Assembly (NCBI RefSeq): GCF_003112535.1
Contig: NZ_BEWA01000012.1
Span: forward strand, 310,001 to 374,000
Reading direction: 5' to 3'
DNA from: Streptomyces rishiriensis
GTDB taxonomy: Bacteria > Actinomycetota > Actinomycetes > Streptomycetales > Streptomycetaceae
Length of the DNA stretch: 64,000 nucleotides
Made by a program: the position numbers and the translations under genes. Below the pieces are notes generated by a model. That model was not told where the DNA came from, did not search any database, and was given only the letters and a program-made list of their open reading frames with translations. Within the stretch, counting starts at the first letter, position 1. Each line of letters begins with the position of its first letter. Below, piece after piece: positions 16,454 through 25,290 of the stretch.

Positions 16454-17372
16454 AACGGATCCTCGGGTCGAGCACGGCGTACAGCAGGTCGACGAGCAGG
16501 TTCGCGACCAGGTAGATCAGCACCAGGAGGGTGACCAGCCCGACGACGACGGGCCGCTCGCGCAGATAGAGGGACTGCGCCAACTGCTGGCCGATGCCCG
16601 GCATGTTGAACACGCGCTCGGTGATGATGGCGCCGCCCATGAGGGCCCCGAGGTCGAAGCCCAGGAAGGTGACGACGGGGATCAGGGAGTTGCGCAGGGC
16701 GTGCAGACCGATCACCCGGCGCTGCGGCAGACCCTTGGCGACCGCCGTGCGCACGTAGTCGGCGCGGACCGACTCCGTCATGCTCGCCCGGGTGAGCCGG
16801 GCGATGTACGCCATCGAGGTCGTGGCCAGCACGATGGCCGGAAGGATGTAGCTCTGCGGCCAGCCCTGCTGGATGCCGGCCACCGGTGTGATCTTGAGGT
16901 TCACGCCGAACTCGAGCTGGAGCACGCTGCCCAGGACGAAGACGGGGATCGAGATCAGCACCAGCGTGGAGACCAGCACCACGTTGTCGAGGAACTTGCC
17001 GCGCTTCAGCGCGGCGAAGATGCCCGCGACGATGCCGATGACGGCTTCGAGGGCGAAGGCGGTCAGCCCCAGCTTCAACGTGATGGGGAACCGCTGGGAC
17101 ACGAGGTCGGAGACGGCACGCCCGTTGTACGTCTCGCCGAGATCGCCGGTGAAGACGCCGCTGATGTAGTGCCAGTACTGCAGGTACAGCGGCTGGTTGA
17201 GGTGGTAGTGATCGCGCAGGATCGCCGCGATGTTCGGGTCGGCGCGCTTGTCGCCGGCCAGTGCCTGGATCGGGTCGCCGGGCAGAGCGAAGACCAGGCA
17301 GAAGATGATGAACGTGACGCCAATCGCCACAGGGATTACCTGCAGGAGGCGGCGCACGACGTATCGGCCCAT
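16446..17372 (-). CDS. Oligopeptide ABC permease (OppB type), operon 2
   Basis: The 308-residue permease begins MGRYVVRRLLQVIPVAIG. The start at 17372 is chosen because relatives begin at this MGRY and GGAG lies about 8 bases upstream; a longer open frame exists but has no family match. Six hydrophobic helices and the EAA-type loop RASMTESVRADYVRTAVAKG are visible. It is separated from the binding-protein gene by 152 bases containing a hairpin, so its expression may be lower than that of the binding protein. Confidence 0.92.
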   Translation of the reverse strand: MGRYVVRRLLQVIPVAIGVTFIIFCLVFALPGDPIQALAGDKRADPNIAAILRDHYHLNQPLYLQYWHYISGVFTGDLGETYNGRAVSDLVSQRFPITLKLGLTAFALEAVIGIVAGIFAALKRGKFLDNVVLVSTLVLISIPVFVLGSVLQLEFGVNLKITPVAGIQQGWPQSYILPAIVLATTSMAYIARLTRASMTESVRADYVRTAVAKGLPQRRVIGLHALRNSLIPVVTFLGFDLGALMGGAIITERVFNMPGIGQQLAQSLYLRERPVVVGLVTLLVLIYLVANLLVDLLYAVLDPRIRYE

Positions 17373-17447
17373 CGGTACTCCAGAGGGGGGTGCTCGACCC
17401 GCCCGCTGCCGGGAAGGCGGCACTGTCGGACGGGAGACGGCAGAAGG

Positions 17448-17488
17448 GGTGAGCAGGGGAAGGCTGGTGAAGCGCCCCCCTGCTCACC
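17448..17488 (-). terminator. Intra-operon hairpin between binding protein and permease
   Basis: GGTGAGCAGGGG (17448-17459) and CCCCTGCTCACC (17477-17488) are perfectly complementary, with a 17-base loop. The hairpin lies between the binding-protein stop (17525) and the permease start (17372). Such hairpins often act as partial terminators or 3'-end stabilisers that keep binding-protein levels above those of the membrane subunits. Confidence 0.7.
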
Positions 17489-17524
17489 CTGTTCCGCAGT
17501 GTTTCGGAACTGCTCAGACTCGGG

Positions 17525-19141
17525 TCAGCTGAGCTTGACCGTGTCCCACAGGATCTGGTGACCGGCGACCTTCATCGACTTGATCTTGTCGCTGAAGCCC
17601 GCGTTCATCGTGTAGAAGTACACCGGGATGTAGGGGAGGTCCTTGAGCAGGACGTCGTCCGCCTCCTGGTACTTCTTGACGGCCTCTTCGTGCGACGGAG
17701 CCTGGTCGCCCTGGACGAGGAGCTTCTCGAAGTCCTCGTTGACGTAACCCGAGTAGTTCGAGCCGTTGGCGATGGCGTCCTTGGAGAAGACCGGACGGAG
17801 GTAGTCCTCCATGTCCGGGTAGTCCATGCTCCACGCCATGCGGAAGGCGCCGCTGTACTTCTTGGCGTCCAGGTCGTTGAGGATCGTCTGGAACTGCTCG
17901 AACGGCTTGGCCGTCACCTTGACGCCCAGGTTCTGCTGGATCTGGTTGGCGACAGCCTCGACCCAGTCCTTGTGGCCGCCGTCGGCGTTGTAGCCGATCT
18001 CCAGCGTGTTGCCGGGCAGCCCGCCGCTCTTCTTGTACAGCTCCTTGGCCTTGGCCGGGTTCAGCGTGCAGGCGTCACCGCACGCGCCCTTGCGGTAGCC
18101 GTCGATGATGGGGCTGATGTAGTCGTCCGCGGGGGTGCGGGCGCCGAGGAAGATCTTGTCGGAGATCGTCTTCCGGTCGATCGACATGGAGACGGCCTTG
18201 CGCAGATCCGCGTTCTGGAAGGCCTTGTTGTACTTGACCGGGAAGCCGATGTAGCCGACGGCCGAGTCGGCCTCGTCGATCGTACGGTTCGGCAGGTCCT
18301 TCTTGTACGTCGGCAGACCCGAGGTCGGGATCGTCAGCAGGCTGTCGAGGTTGCCGGCGACGAGGTCCTTGTAGGCGGTGTCCAGGTTCGAGTAGATCTT
18401 GAAGTTGACGCCCTTGACCTCGATCTTCGAGGCGTCCGGGTACTTGTCGTACTTCGTGGTGCTGATCGACTCGTTGTGCTTGAACTTGCCCTTCATCTCG
18501 AAGGGGCCGTTGCCGATCGGGGCCTCGCCGAAGCCCTTGGGGTCCTTGAAGAACGCCTTGGGAAGCGGCACGAACGCGGTGAAGGAGAGCTGCGACGGGA
18601 ACGCGGAGAACGCGCCGGTCAGGGTGACCTGCAGCGTGTCGTCGCCGACGGCCTTCAGACCGGAGAGCTTGTCGCTCGTGGGCTTCTTGCCCTCGCCCGG
18701 GTTCAGGTCGCTGTAGCCCTGGATGTGGCTGAACAGCGGGTTGGTCTGCTGGGCGTTGGTCTGGTTCGCGCCGTAGTTCCAGGCGTCGATGAAGGACTGG
18801 GCGGTGACCTTCTCCCCGTTGTGGAAGGTGTAGCCCGGCTTCAGCTTGATCGTCCAGACCTTGTTGTCCTTGGACTCGATCGACTGCGCCATGGCGTTGA
18901 CGACCTTGTTGCTGGCGTCAAGCTTGGTCAGACCCGTGAAGAGGGCGTTGATGACCTGGCCGCCCTCGGTCTCGTACGTGTTGGTGGGAACCAGGCTGTT
19001 CTGCGGTTCGCCGATCTCCACCGACACGGTGCCGTCGCCCTTGGCCGAGCTGCCCGAGTCCCCGCCACCGCCACAGGCCGTCGCACCCAGCGCCACAACG
19101 GCGGCTATCGCAACCCACTTGGCGCTCTTGGCACCACGCAT
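17525..19141 (-). CDS. Peptide-binding lipoprotein (SBP_bac_5), operon 2 (bldK region)
   Basis: The 538-residue family-5 solute-binding lipoprotein has signal residues 1-22 and lipobox GATAC with the cysteine at 23, then a Gly/Ser-rich linker. The core starts near SVEIGEPQNSLVPTNTYE. ATG 19141 is preferred over ATG 19156 because the ribosome site GGAGGAG lies between them. By position next to typA, operon 2 probably corresponds to the S. coelicolor bldK locus, which imports peptides needed for aerial growth. However, bldK there is, as I recall, permease-first, whereas here the binding protein comes first, so orthology needs alignment. Confidence 0.9.
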   Translation of the reverse strand: MRGAKSAKWVAIAAVVALGATACGGGGDSGSSAKGDGTVSVEIGEPQNSLVPTNTYETEGGQVINALFTGLTKLDASNKVVNAMAQSIESKDNKVWTIKLKPGYTFHNGEKVTAQSFIDAWNYGANQTNAQQTNPLFSHIQGYSDLNPGEGKKPTSDKLSGLKAVGDDTLQVTLTGAFSAFPSQLSFTAFVPLPKAFFKDPKGFGEAPIGNGPFEMKGKFKHNESISTTKYDKYPDASKIEVKGVNFKIYSNLDTAYKDLVAGNLDSLLTIPTSGLPTYKKDLPNRTIDEADSAVGYIGFPVKYNKAFQNADLRKAVSMSIDRKTISDKIFLGARTPADDYISPIIDGYRKGACGDACTLNPAKAKELYKKSGGLPGNTLEIGYNADGGHKDWVEAVANQIQQNLGVKVTAKPFEQFQTILNDLDAKKYSGAFRMAWSMDYPDMEDYLRPVFSKDAIANGSNYSGYVNEDFEKLLVQGDQAPSHEEAVKKYQEADDVLLKDLPYIPVYFYTMNAGFSDKIKSMKVAGHQILWDTVKLS

Positions 19142-19783
19142 GGGGCTCCTCCTCATGAGTCCATTGGTTCACCGCATGAAGGGACACCTGACACCACCGT
19201 CACCGGTGCCTGAAACAGTCGGGTGCCCCCCGGGCTCGCGAGTCGCCGCATCTGCAGCGCGTGACCCGTTCATTCCGAGCTCTACGCGCCTAACTATCTG
19301 CCATGGGCGAAGAGCGAACCACACCCCAAAGGTCTCGGTTCGATCACACCTGATGTGTACTTCTTCCAAAATCCGGACAAACAGCTAGCAGAAAGATCCC
19401 TGCGAAACGGACTTGTTACACATCTATCGGGGGTGACTGTCCGTATTGCGGACAGCGAGGAGAGGAAATTCACTTGCCTCCGGGTCGACCGTGTGCATCG
19501 GCCGTGTCGAGCTGCCCGTGACGGGGCGTCCGGAGACACACGGAGGCGCGCTCGAAGCCGCGCAGGCCGTCCGTTCACACCGCAGGTTAGTGGCAAAGCC
19601 GCTTGGAGCGGACTTCATGGCCATGATGAAGGGTTTTCCCTACGTGGTCCTCAACCCCTCGGTCTCCCGCCGAGGGTGCCCGCGCCCGGCCGGTCGGCGT
19701 CCTTCCGTGCAGCATCCATGCGCCACCCGAACACCCCGCGCGCACAGTGGTGTCTCAAGTGGTTCGAGGTACGGGGGTACGGC
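19142..19783. promoter_or_regulatory. Long divergent intergenic region between importer operon 2 and the SARP gene
   Basis: These 642 bases hold no convincing gene; short open frames lack codon bias. The stretch 19270-19475 is clearly AT-richer than the surroundings and should contain both promoters. A perfect inverted repeat CTGTCCG-TATTG-CGGACAG lies at 19437-19455, followed by a purine-rich GAGGAGAGG. A short CACA-CCTGA-TGTG repeat lies near 19350. The unusual length for a Streptomyces intergenic region suggests complex control, as expected for a developmental importer. Confidence 0.5.
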
Positions 19784-20569
19784 ATGGAAATCCAGTTGCT
19801 GGGCTGCGTGGAAGCCCGCGCCCACTCCGGTGACAAACTCCCGCTTCCGCACGGCACCAAACTGCTGCTGGCGGCGCTGGCATGGACTCCGGGCGTCTTC
19901 GTGGCCGACGAGACGCTGATCGAGCGGGTGTGGCAGGAGCGTCGGCCCGTGCATCCGCGTGACGCGCTCTACATCCAGGCCACCCGGCTGCGAAAGGCGC
20001 TGGGGGCCGAAGGGCAGCGGACCGGGAGCTTCGAACTGGCCCGCAGGCGGGGCGGGTACGTCCTCGCCGTCGACGAGCGGTCCGTGGACACCGCGCGGTT
20101 CCGCGCCCTCGTCCGCCAGGCGCAGCACACCGCCCGCGCGGGCGAGACCGACACCGCCCTCGGTCTCTACGGGCGGGCTCTCGAACTGTGGCGCGGCGAG
20201 CCGCTCTCCGACGTGCGCACGCCCTGGGCGGAGTCGGCCCGGACGGCGCTGCGGCGCGAACACCGGGAGGCGCTGATCGGCAGCACCGAGCTGTACCTGC
20301 GCGCGGGACGCCACGAGGAGTGCCTGCCGCAGCTGCACTGGCTCGCCGAGATGCACCCCTTCGACGAGAAGGTCGCCGGCCTGCTGATGCTCGCCCTGCA
20401 CCGCGGCGGACGTCAGGCGGACGCGCTGGACTGCTTCCAGGTGCTGCGCCTGCGGATGGTCGACCTCCTGGGCTGCGAGCCGGGTCCGGACCTGCGGTCG
20501 CTGCAGGAACGCATCCTCGCCCGCGACCCCCGGCTGGGGCTCGGCAGCGCGTATGCCACGTCCGTCTGA
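19784..20569 (+). CDS. Small SARP-family transcriptional activator
   Basis: The 261-residue regulator has an OmpR-type winged helix at residues about 1-95 (MEIQLLGCVEARAHSGDKLP, LIERVWQE, ALYIQATRLRKALG, ELARRRGGYVLAVD) and a bacterial transcriptional activation domain (BTAD) at about 100-245. This is the minimal SARP architecture of pathway activators. ATG 19784 starts right at the conserved beta-strand, with GGGGG upstream. It converges on the AfsR-like gene, with only 22 bases between stops and a small GCGGCC/GGCCGC hairpin at 20570-20589. No biosynthetic cluster adjoins it, so its target is elsewhere or local. Confidence 0.9.
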   Translation: MEIQLLGCVEARAHSGDKLPLPHGTKLLLAALAWTPGVFVADETLIERVWQERRPVHPRDALYIQATRLRKALGAEGQRTGSFELARRRGGYVLAVDERSVDTARFRALVRQAQHTARAGETDTALGLYGRALELWRGEPLSDVRTPWAESARTALRREHREALIGSTELYLRAGRHEECLPQLHWLAEMHPFDEKVAGLLMLALHRGGRQADALDCFQVLRLRMVDLLGCEPGPDLRSLQERILARDPRLGLGSAYATSV

Positions 20570-20591
20570 GCGGCCTCGCCGACGGCCGCGG

Positions 20592-23500
20592 TCAGCCCTC
20601 GAAGTGCTCGGTCAGATAGAGGGTGAGACGCGACTCCGCGTCCTGGGGCAGCTCGCGGTGCCGGTGCCCCGCCAGGGGGCGCGGCGGCGTCCGGTGCCCG
20701 GTCCGTACTCCGATCGTCCGGTACAGCGCTTCGGCGCGCGCCCGGGCGGTGTGCGCCGACTCGGCGTCGCCGTGCGCCTCGTGAGCGGTGGCCAGAGCCG
20801 TCAGGGCGTGAGCGTGCAGGAGGCGCTGCCCGGAGGCCTCGGCCAGGGCGACGGCCCGGCTCGCCTCGGCCCGGGCCCGGGTCAGGGCCTGGGCACGGGT
20901 GCCGGTGCCGGTGCCGGTGCCGTCCGTGTCCGCCTCTGTGCCGGTGCCGGTGCCGGTGCGGGTGCCGGTGTCCGGGTCGGCGCCTGCGCCTGTGTCCGTG
21001 GCGCCGGCTGCGACTGCCGTTGTGGTCGTGGTCGTGGTCGTGGTTGTGGTCGTGGCGATGTTCAGGAGCGTCAAGGCGGTGGTGAGGTGGATCCGGGGGA
21101 GGACGAGGGGGGTGCCGTCGGTGGCGAGACCCTCGGCGCGCTCCAGGCAGTCCAGGGCGTCGGCGGGGCGGCCCTGGGCGCGGGCCAGGTCGGCGCGGGC
21201 CAGCAGCACCTCGACGAGGCCCGCGCGGTGGCCGGTGCGCTCCGCCGTGTCGAAGGCGGCGTCGAGGTGTTCGGCCGTCTCCTCGGCGCGGCCCGCGCGC
21301 AGTTTCACGGAGGCGATCCCGACCAGGCTGTCGACCTGGCAGTTGCGGTTCTCCACCCGGCGGGACACGGCGAGGGCGTCCTCGTAGGCGAGGAGCGCGC
21401 GGTCGTCCCGGCCGGCGTCGGCGCGGACCCGGCCGAGCGCCTCCAGGGCCACCGCCTCGGTGTAGGTGGAGCCGGAGTCGCGGGAGACGAGGAAGCAGGT
21501 GCGCAGCGCCGCCGCCGCCTCGTCGAACCGGGCCTGCCGCTGCCGCACCTGGGCGAGGCTGACGAGTGCCATCGCCCGGTTGTGGTGGACCGTGTCGCCG
21601 ACCAGGTCGAGGGCCGCGCACGCCGCCTCCTCGGCCGCGTCCAGCCGCCCCAGTGCCAGGTTCAGGGACGCCGTGTTGATCAGCATGATCTCTTCGTTCT
21701 TGACGTTCCCGAGGGTGCGGTAGAGCGCGAGCGCCCGGTCGTAGCAGGGCAGTGCGCGGCGCAGCTCGCCGAGGAGCTTGAGGGTCACGCCCTTGCCCTG
21801 GAGGCTGCCGGCCTCGCCGTACGCCCAGCCGGCCCGGCGCGCCAGCTGCTCCCCCTCCTCGTACTCGGCCAGCGCGCCCCGCAGGTCCCCGTTGCGCCAG
21901 CGGGCGCTGCCCAGGGACAGGCACATGGAGGCCTGGCCGACCTCGTCCCCGTGACGCGCGGCCACCTCCCGGGCGAGGGTGGCCAGCCGCATCCAGTCGG
22001 ACAGCGGCCGGCGATGGTGGAAGAGGTCCTGGAGGGCGTCCACCAGCCACCACACGAACGGCGCGGGGCCGTGCTCGGCCGCGTGTCCGATCGCGGCCGC
22101 GATGTCGTCCCACTCGCCGTCGAACCAGGCGTAGGCCTCCTCGGTCGTGCCGAACTCCCGCGGCAGCGAGCCCTCCACGGGCCCCGGGCGGGTGCGCATG
22201 ACGTACAGGCCCGCTGTGGCGGCGGCGTTGACGACGCTCTGCAGATAGTGGTCGAGGACCCGGGTGACGGCGGCCTCGCGCTCGTCGGGGGTGTCCTCGG
22301 CTGCCGTGCGGTCGCGGGCGTACTCGTGCACGAGGTCGTGCCATGCGGGGCGGCCGTGCTCGACGTCGCGCAGCAGGTGCACGCGCTGGGCCAGCCGCAG
22401 CAGGTCGGCCAGGCGGCGTTCGTCGAGCCCGGCGGCGGCGGCGGCCGCCGGGACCGACCGGCCGGTGCCCGGCAGCGTGCCCAGCCGGCGGAAGGCCAGC
22501 CGGGCGTCGTCGGGCAGCGTCCCGTAGGACAGGTCGAGCGCGGCCCGTACGGCGACGGACTCCTCCCCCTCGACGTGCAGCCGGGCCAGTCGCCCCCGGT
22601 CGGCGAGGTCACGGACGTATGCCCGGATACTGCCTGGCCGGTCGCCGATCCAGGAGCCCGCCACGCACAGGGCGAGAGGCAGGCGGTCGCAGAGTTCGAC
22701 GAGCCGGGTCGCGGCCTCCGGATCGGCGGCGACGGCCTCCGCGCCGACCGCGCCGCTGATCAGCTCCAGCGCGGCGGCGTCGTCGAGGACGTCGCAGGAC
22801 ACCCGGTAGCCGCCGTCCAGGGTGACCAGGCCGCTGAGCTTGTCACGGCTCGTCACCAGCGTGAGCGAGCCGGCCGAGGCGGGCAGCAGCCGCCGTACGT
22901 AGGACGCGTCGGCCACGTCGTCGAGGACGACCAGCACCCGGCGGTCCGCCAGCATCGTCCGGTACAGCGCGGTCTGCGCCTCGGCGCCCAGCGGGATGTC
23001 GCGCGGGGCGCAGCCCAGGCCCTGAAGCAGGAGCGGCAGGGCCTCGTCGGGGGTCATCGGCTCGGCGTTGTCGAAGCCCCGCATGTCGAGGAAGAGCTGG
23101 CCGTCGGGGAAGCGGTCGGCGACCCGGTGCGCCCAGTTCAGCGCCAGGGCGCTCTTGCCGACGCCCGCCGGTCCGACGATGAGGGCGAGCGGTTCGGCGT
23201 CGCGCAGGCAGGAGTCGAGGCAGTCGAGTTCCCGGCCCCGGCCGACGAAACGGCGCGGTGTGGGCGGGAGTTGGCGGGGCACGGGCCGCTCGGGAGCGGC
23301 GGTCGGCGCCTGCGGATGTGTCTGCGGCTGCGGATGCGACCGTGAGGATGACGGCGACCGGGGCTGAAACCGCGACGGGCGGACGCCGGGTCCGCCGGCG
23401 AGGACCGCGCCGGCTCTGCCGCCGCCCAGCAGGCGTTGGTGCAGGTCCCTGAGGTCGACGGAGGGTTCCATGCCCAGTTCGTCCACCATGCGCCGGCGCA

Positions 23501-24164
23501 GCGCGGTGTACAGCTCCAGCGCCTCGGCGCTGCGGCCGTCCTGGTGCAGGGCGGCCATCAGCAGTCCGTGCGGGCGTTCGCGCAGCGGGTGGGCGGCGGT
23601 CAGCCGCAGGAGCTCGGCGATGGCCTGCCGGTGCCGGCCGGTCTCGATCTCCGCCTCGGCCACGCTCTCGCGGGCCACCAGGTGCAGTTCGCCCAGGCGT
23701 TGACGCTCGGCCTCACGCACCGCGACCTCCGGGAGGTCGGCCAGGGGCTCGTCCCGCCACAGCTCGAGGGCCTCCTCGCCGCAGCGCCGGGCCGTCCGCC
23801 AGTCGCCGTCGGCCGCGGCCCGCGAACCGTCCCTGACGAGGTTCTCGAAGGCCAGCAGGTCCAGTTCGGCCGGGCCGGCGTGGATGACGTAGCCGGGGCG
23901 GCGGGTGGTCAGCAGGTCCGGCCCCGAGGGCCCGAGAGCACGCCGCACCTCGGCGACGAGCGCCCGTACGCGGGCCGCGCCGGCCCCGGGCGGACGGTCG
24001 TCCCACAGGCACTGGATCAGCCGGTCGACGGAGACGACGTGGTTGGCGTGCAGCAGGAGGACCGCGCACAGCGCCCGTTGCCGTCCGGTGAGCGAGACGG
24101 CCCGTCCGTCGATCTCGACGTCCAGGGGTCCGAGCAGACGGAACCGGAGCCGTGGGGTGAGCAT
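20592..24164 (-). CDS. Large AfsR-type SARP-NB-ARC-TPR regulator
   Basis: The 1190-residue regulator has a winged helix (1-97), BTAD (100-246), a Ser/Pro-rich linker (250-300), and an NB-ARC ATPase with Walker A GPAGVGKS (331-338) and Walker B RRVLVVLDDV (about 415). A long helical TPR-like C-terminal half follows. The organisation matches AfsR-type regulators, in which ATP binding and TPR-mediated partner contacts gate the N-terminal DNA-binding unit. Start 24164 gives a product that begins exactly at the conserved LRFRLLGPLDVEIDG. Near the C-terminus there is a low-complexity insert of about 12 consecutive threonines and Gly-Thr repeats, unlike the rest of the protein. Confidence 0.88.
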   Translation of the reverse strand: MLTPRLRFRLLGPLDVEIDGRAVSLTGRQRALCAVLLLHANHVVSVDRLIQCLWDDRPPGAGAARVRALVAEVRRALGPSGPDLLTTRRPGYVIHAGPAELDLLAFENLVRDGSRAAADGDWRTARRCGEEALELWRDEPLADLPEVAVREAERQRLGELHLVARESVAEAEIETGRHRQAIAELLRLTAAHPLRERPHGLLMAALHQDGRSAEALELYTALRRRMVDELGMEPSVDLRDLHQRLLGGGRAGAVLAGGPGVRPSRFQPRSPSSSRSHPQPQTHPQAPTAAPERPVPRQLPPTPRRFVGRGRELDCLDSCLRDAEPLALIVGPAGVGKSALALNWAHRVADRFPDGQLFLDMRGFDNAEPMTPDEALPLLLQGLGCAPRDIPLGAEAQTALYRTMLADRRVLVVLDDVADASYVRRLLPASAGSLTLVTSRDKLSGLVTLDGGYRVSCDVLDDAAALELISGAVGAEAVAADPEAATRLVELCDRLPLALCVAGSWIGDRPGSIRAYVRDLADRGRLARLHVEGEESVAVRAALDLSYGTLPDDARLAFRRLGTLPGTGRSVPAAAAAAGLDERRLADLLRLAQRVHLLRDVEHGRPAWHDLVHEYARDRTAAEDTPDEREAAVTRVLDHYLQSVVNAAATAGLYVMRTRPGPVEGSLPREFGTTEEAYAWFDGEWDDIAAAIGHAAEHGPAPFVWWLVDALQDLFHHRRPLSDWMRLATLAREVAARHGDEVGQASMCLSLGSARWRNGDLRGALAEYEEGEQLARRAGWAYGEAGSLQGKGVTLKLLGELRRALPCYDRALALYRTLGNVKNEEIMLINTASLNLALGRLDAAEEAACAALDLVGDTVHHNRAMALVSLAQVRQRQARFDEAAAALRTCFLVSRDSGSTYTEAVALEALGRVRADAGRDDRALLAYEDALAVSRRVENRNCQVDSLVGIASVKLRAGRAEETAEHLDAAFDTAERTGHRAGLVEVLLARADLARAQGRPADALDCLERAEGLATDGTPLVLPRIHLTTALTLLNIATTTTTTTTTTTTAVAAGATDTGAGADPDTGTRTGTGTGTEADTDGTGTGTGTRAQALTRARAEASRAVALAEASGQRLLHAHALTALATAHEAHGDAESAHTARARAEALYRTIGVRTGHRTPPRPLAGHRHRELPQDAESRLTLYLTEHFEG
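20895..21056. repeat. Hexanucleotide repeats encoding a poly-Thr and Gly-Thr tract
   Basis: Two imperfect 6-bp repeat runs lie inside the AfsR-like gene: GTGCCG-type units (about 20898-20925 and 20938-20973) and GTGGTC-type units (about 21019-21056). Because the period is a multiple of three, copy-number change would lengthen or shorten the Thr/Gly tract without a frameshift. Confidence 0.8.
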
Positions 24165-24391
24165 TGACAGAACGTAGTCCAGCGTCGACCGCCGAGCAAC
24201 GCGAGGCTTCGCCGACGCGAATCTCCGGGCCGCCCGGGGTCGGGATCCGGCCAACTGCCGGCGTCCGGTGCGGGCGCCGTCGGCGTGGCCCGCCGCGAGG
24301 CGACGCGGGGCTGGCACGAGGCGACGCGGGGGCGGGCGCCGCGTGTCCCCCGTCGGTCGCCCGCCCCGCACCACCAGTCTCCGCGAACGGT

Positions 24392-24539
24392 CTTTCCCGG
24401 CTCCTTCAACGCCCTTTCTACGCCCTTTCCACGCCCTTTCGTCGGTCTTTCAGCGTCCTTTCGTCGGTCTTTCAGCGTCCTTTCGTCGGTCTTTCGTCGG
24501 TCTTTCGTCGGTCTTTCGTCGGTCTTTCATCGCGCTTTC
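24392..24539. repeat. Array of 14 pyrimidine boxes phased exactly every 11 bp
   Basis: CTTTC occurs at 24392, 24414, 24425, 24436, 24447, 24458, 24469, 24480, 24491, 24502, 24513, 24524 and 24535, with a degenerate CCTTC at 24403. Every step is exactly 11 bases. The commonest unit is GTCGGTCTTTC; some alternate with AGCGTCCTTTC to give a 22-bp super-repeat. The period is not a multiple of three, so it is not coding. It fills the gap between the AfsR-like and DinB genes (24165-24602), a region that otherwise holds nothing recognisable. Confidence 0.9.
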
Positions 24540-24602
24540 GAGGGGTCGTCGAGCGGTCTTCGGTCACGGCGTGCACGGGCAGGGCGGCGGGTCGCCCGGT
24601 GT

Positions 24603-25109
24603 TCAGACGCCGGTCCTGCCGTCGATCAGCTCGCGCAGGACGTCGAGGTGGCCGTTGTGCCGGGCCGTCTCCTCGATCAGATGCAGGAGGATCCAGCGCA
24701 GGTCCACATGGCGGCCGCCGCTGGACGGCCGCCGCGCCCGGGCGCCCAGGTCCTGCCCGGCCACCAGCACGCGGTGCTCTTCGGCGTGTTCGGCGTACTC
24801 GTCGAGCAGGCGCGCGAGCGGGAGGCCGACGGCGATGCGCATCTCGCGGTCGGGGTCGTCGTCGGTCCAGGGACCCTCGTCCTCCTCGCCGAGGAACACG
24901 ACCCGGAACCAGTAGTACTCGACCCAGCGCAGATGGCTGATCAGGCCGCTCGGGGTCATCAGCGGCGAGCCCGGCAGGGGCGCCTTGCGGGCGTCCGCGT
25001 CGGAGAGGTCCGCGCACTTGACGCGGACGGTGTCCCGGGCGTAGTCGAGGAACGTGGTGAGCTGGGTGCGTTCGTCCCAGGCGGTGGGCATGTCGTCTGT
25101 TCTCGTCAT
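24603..25109 (-). CDS. DinB/DUF664-family protein
   Basis: The 168-residue four-helix-bundle protein belongs to the DinB-like DUF664 group. Features include PSGLISHLRWVEYYWF with a potential metal-binding histidine (about residues 54-69) and the C-terminal LLHLIEETARHNGHLD motif supplying two more histidines. Related actinobacterial proteins are putative thiol (mycothiol)-dependent transferases, but no reaction can be assigned here. ATG 25109 is chosen; ATG 25121 (four residues earlier) and 25091 are possible. The adjacent methyltransferase gene is divergent. Confidence 0.85.
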   Translation of the reverse strand: MTRTDDMPTAWDERTQLTTFLDYARDTVRVKCADLSDADARKAPLPGSPLMTPSGLISHLRWVEYYWFRVVFLGEEDEGPWTDDDPDREMRIAVGLPLARLLDEYAEHAEEHRVLVAGQDLGARARRPSSGGRHVDLRWILLHLIEETARHNGHLDVLRELIDGRTGV

Positions 25110-25290
25110 CCCGCCGAGCATGTCCGGGTCCCCGCTTCCCTGTCGAGGGAGTTCCGGCGGCGGCCGCGCGGATTTCCCCGTCGGGACTCCACCCCGGTTC
25201 GGCCGGCGGCGCGTCGCCTGCTGGCCGGGGGGGGTCCGCGATGTCGTGGATCTCGTCTTCCCGCGCGGCGGGCTGTGGCACACTGCCGCG

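Noticed and set aside
19446..19919. 157-codon plus-strand frame overlapping the SARP start
   Set aside because: Cys/Arg/Trp-rich translation overlapping a clearly coding SARP in another frame.
20553..23345. Plus-strand open frame of 930 codons opposite the AfsR-like gene
   Set aside because: Shadow of the real coding strand; low-complexity Val/Gly/Arg sequence, no ribosome site, no recognisable domain.
24392..24539. CRISPR array
   Set aside because: Unit is 11 bp with no unique spacers and no cas genes nearby; kept as a phased repeat instead.
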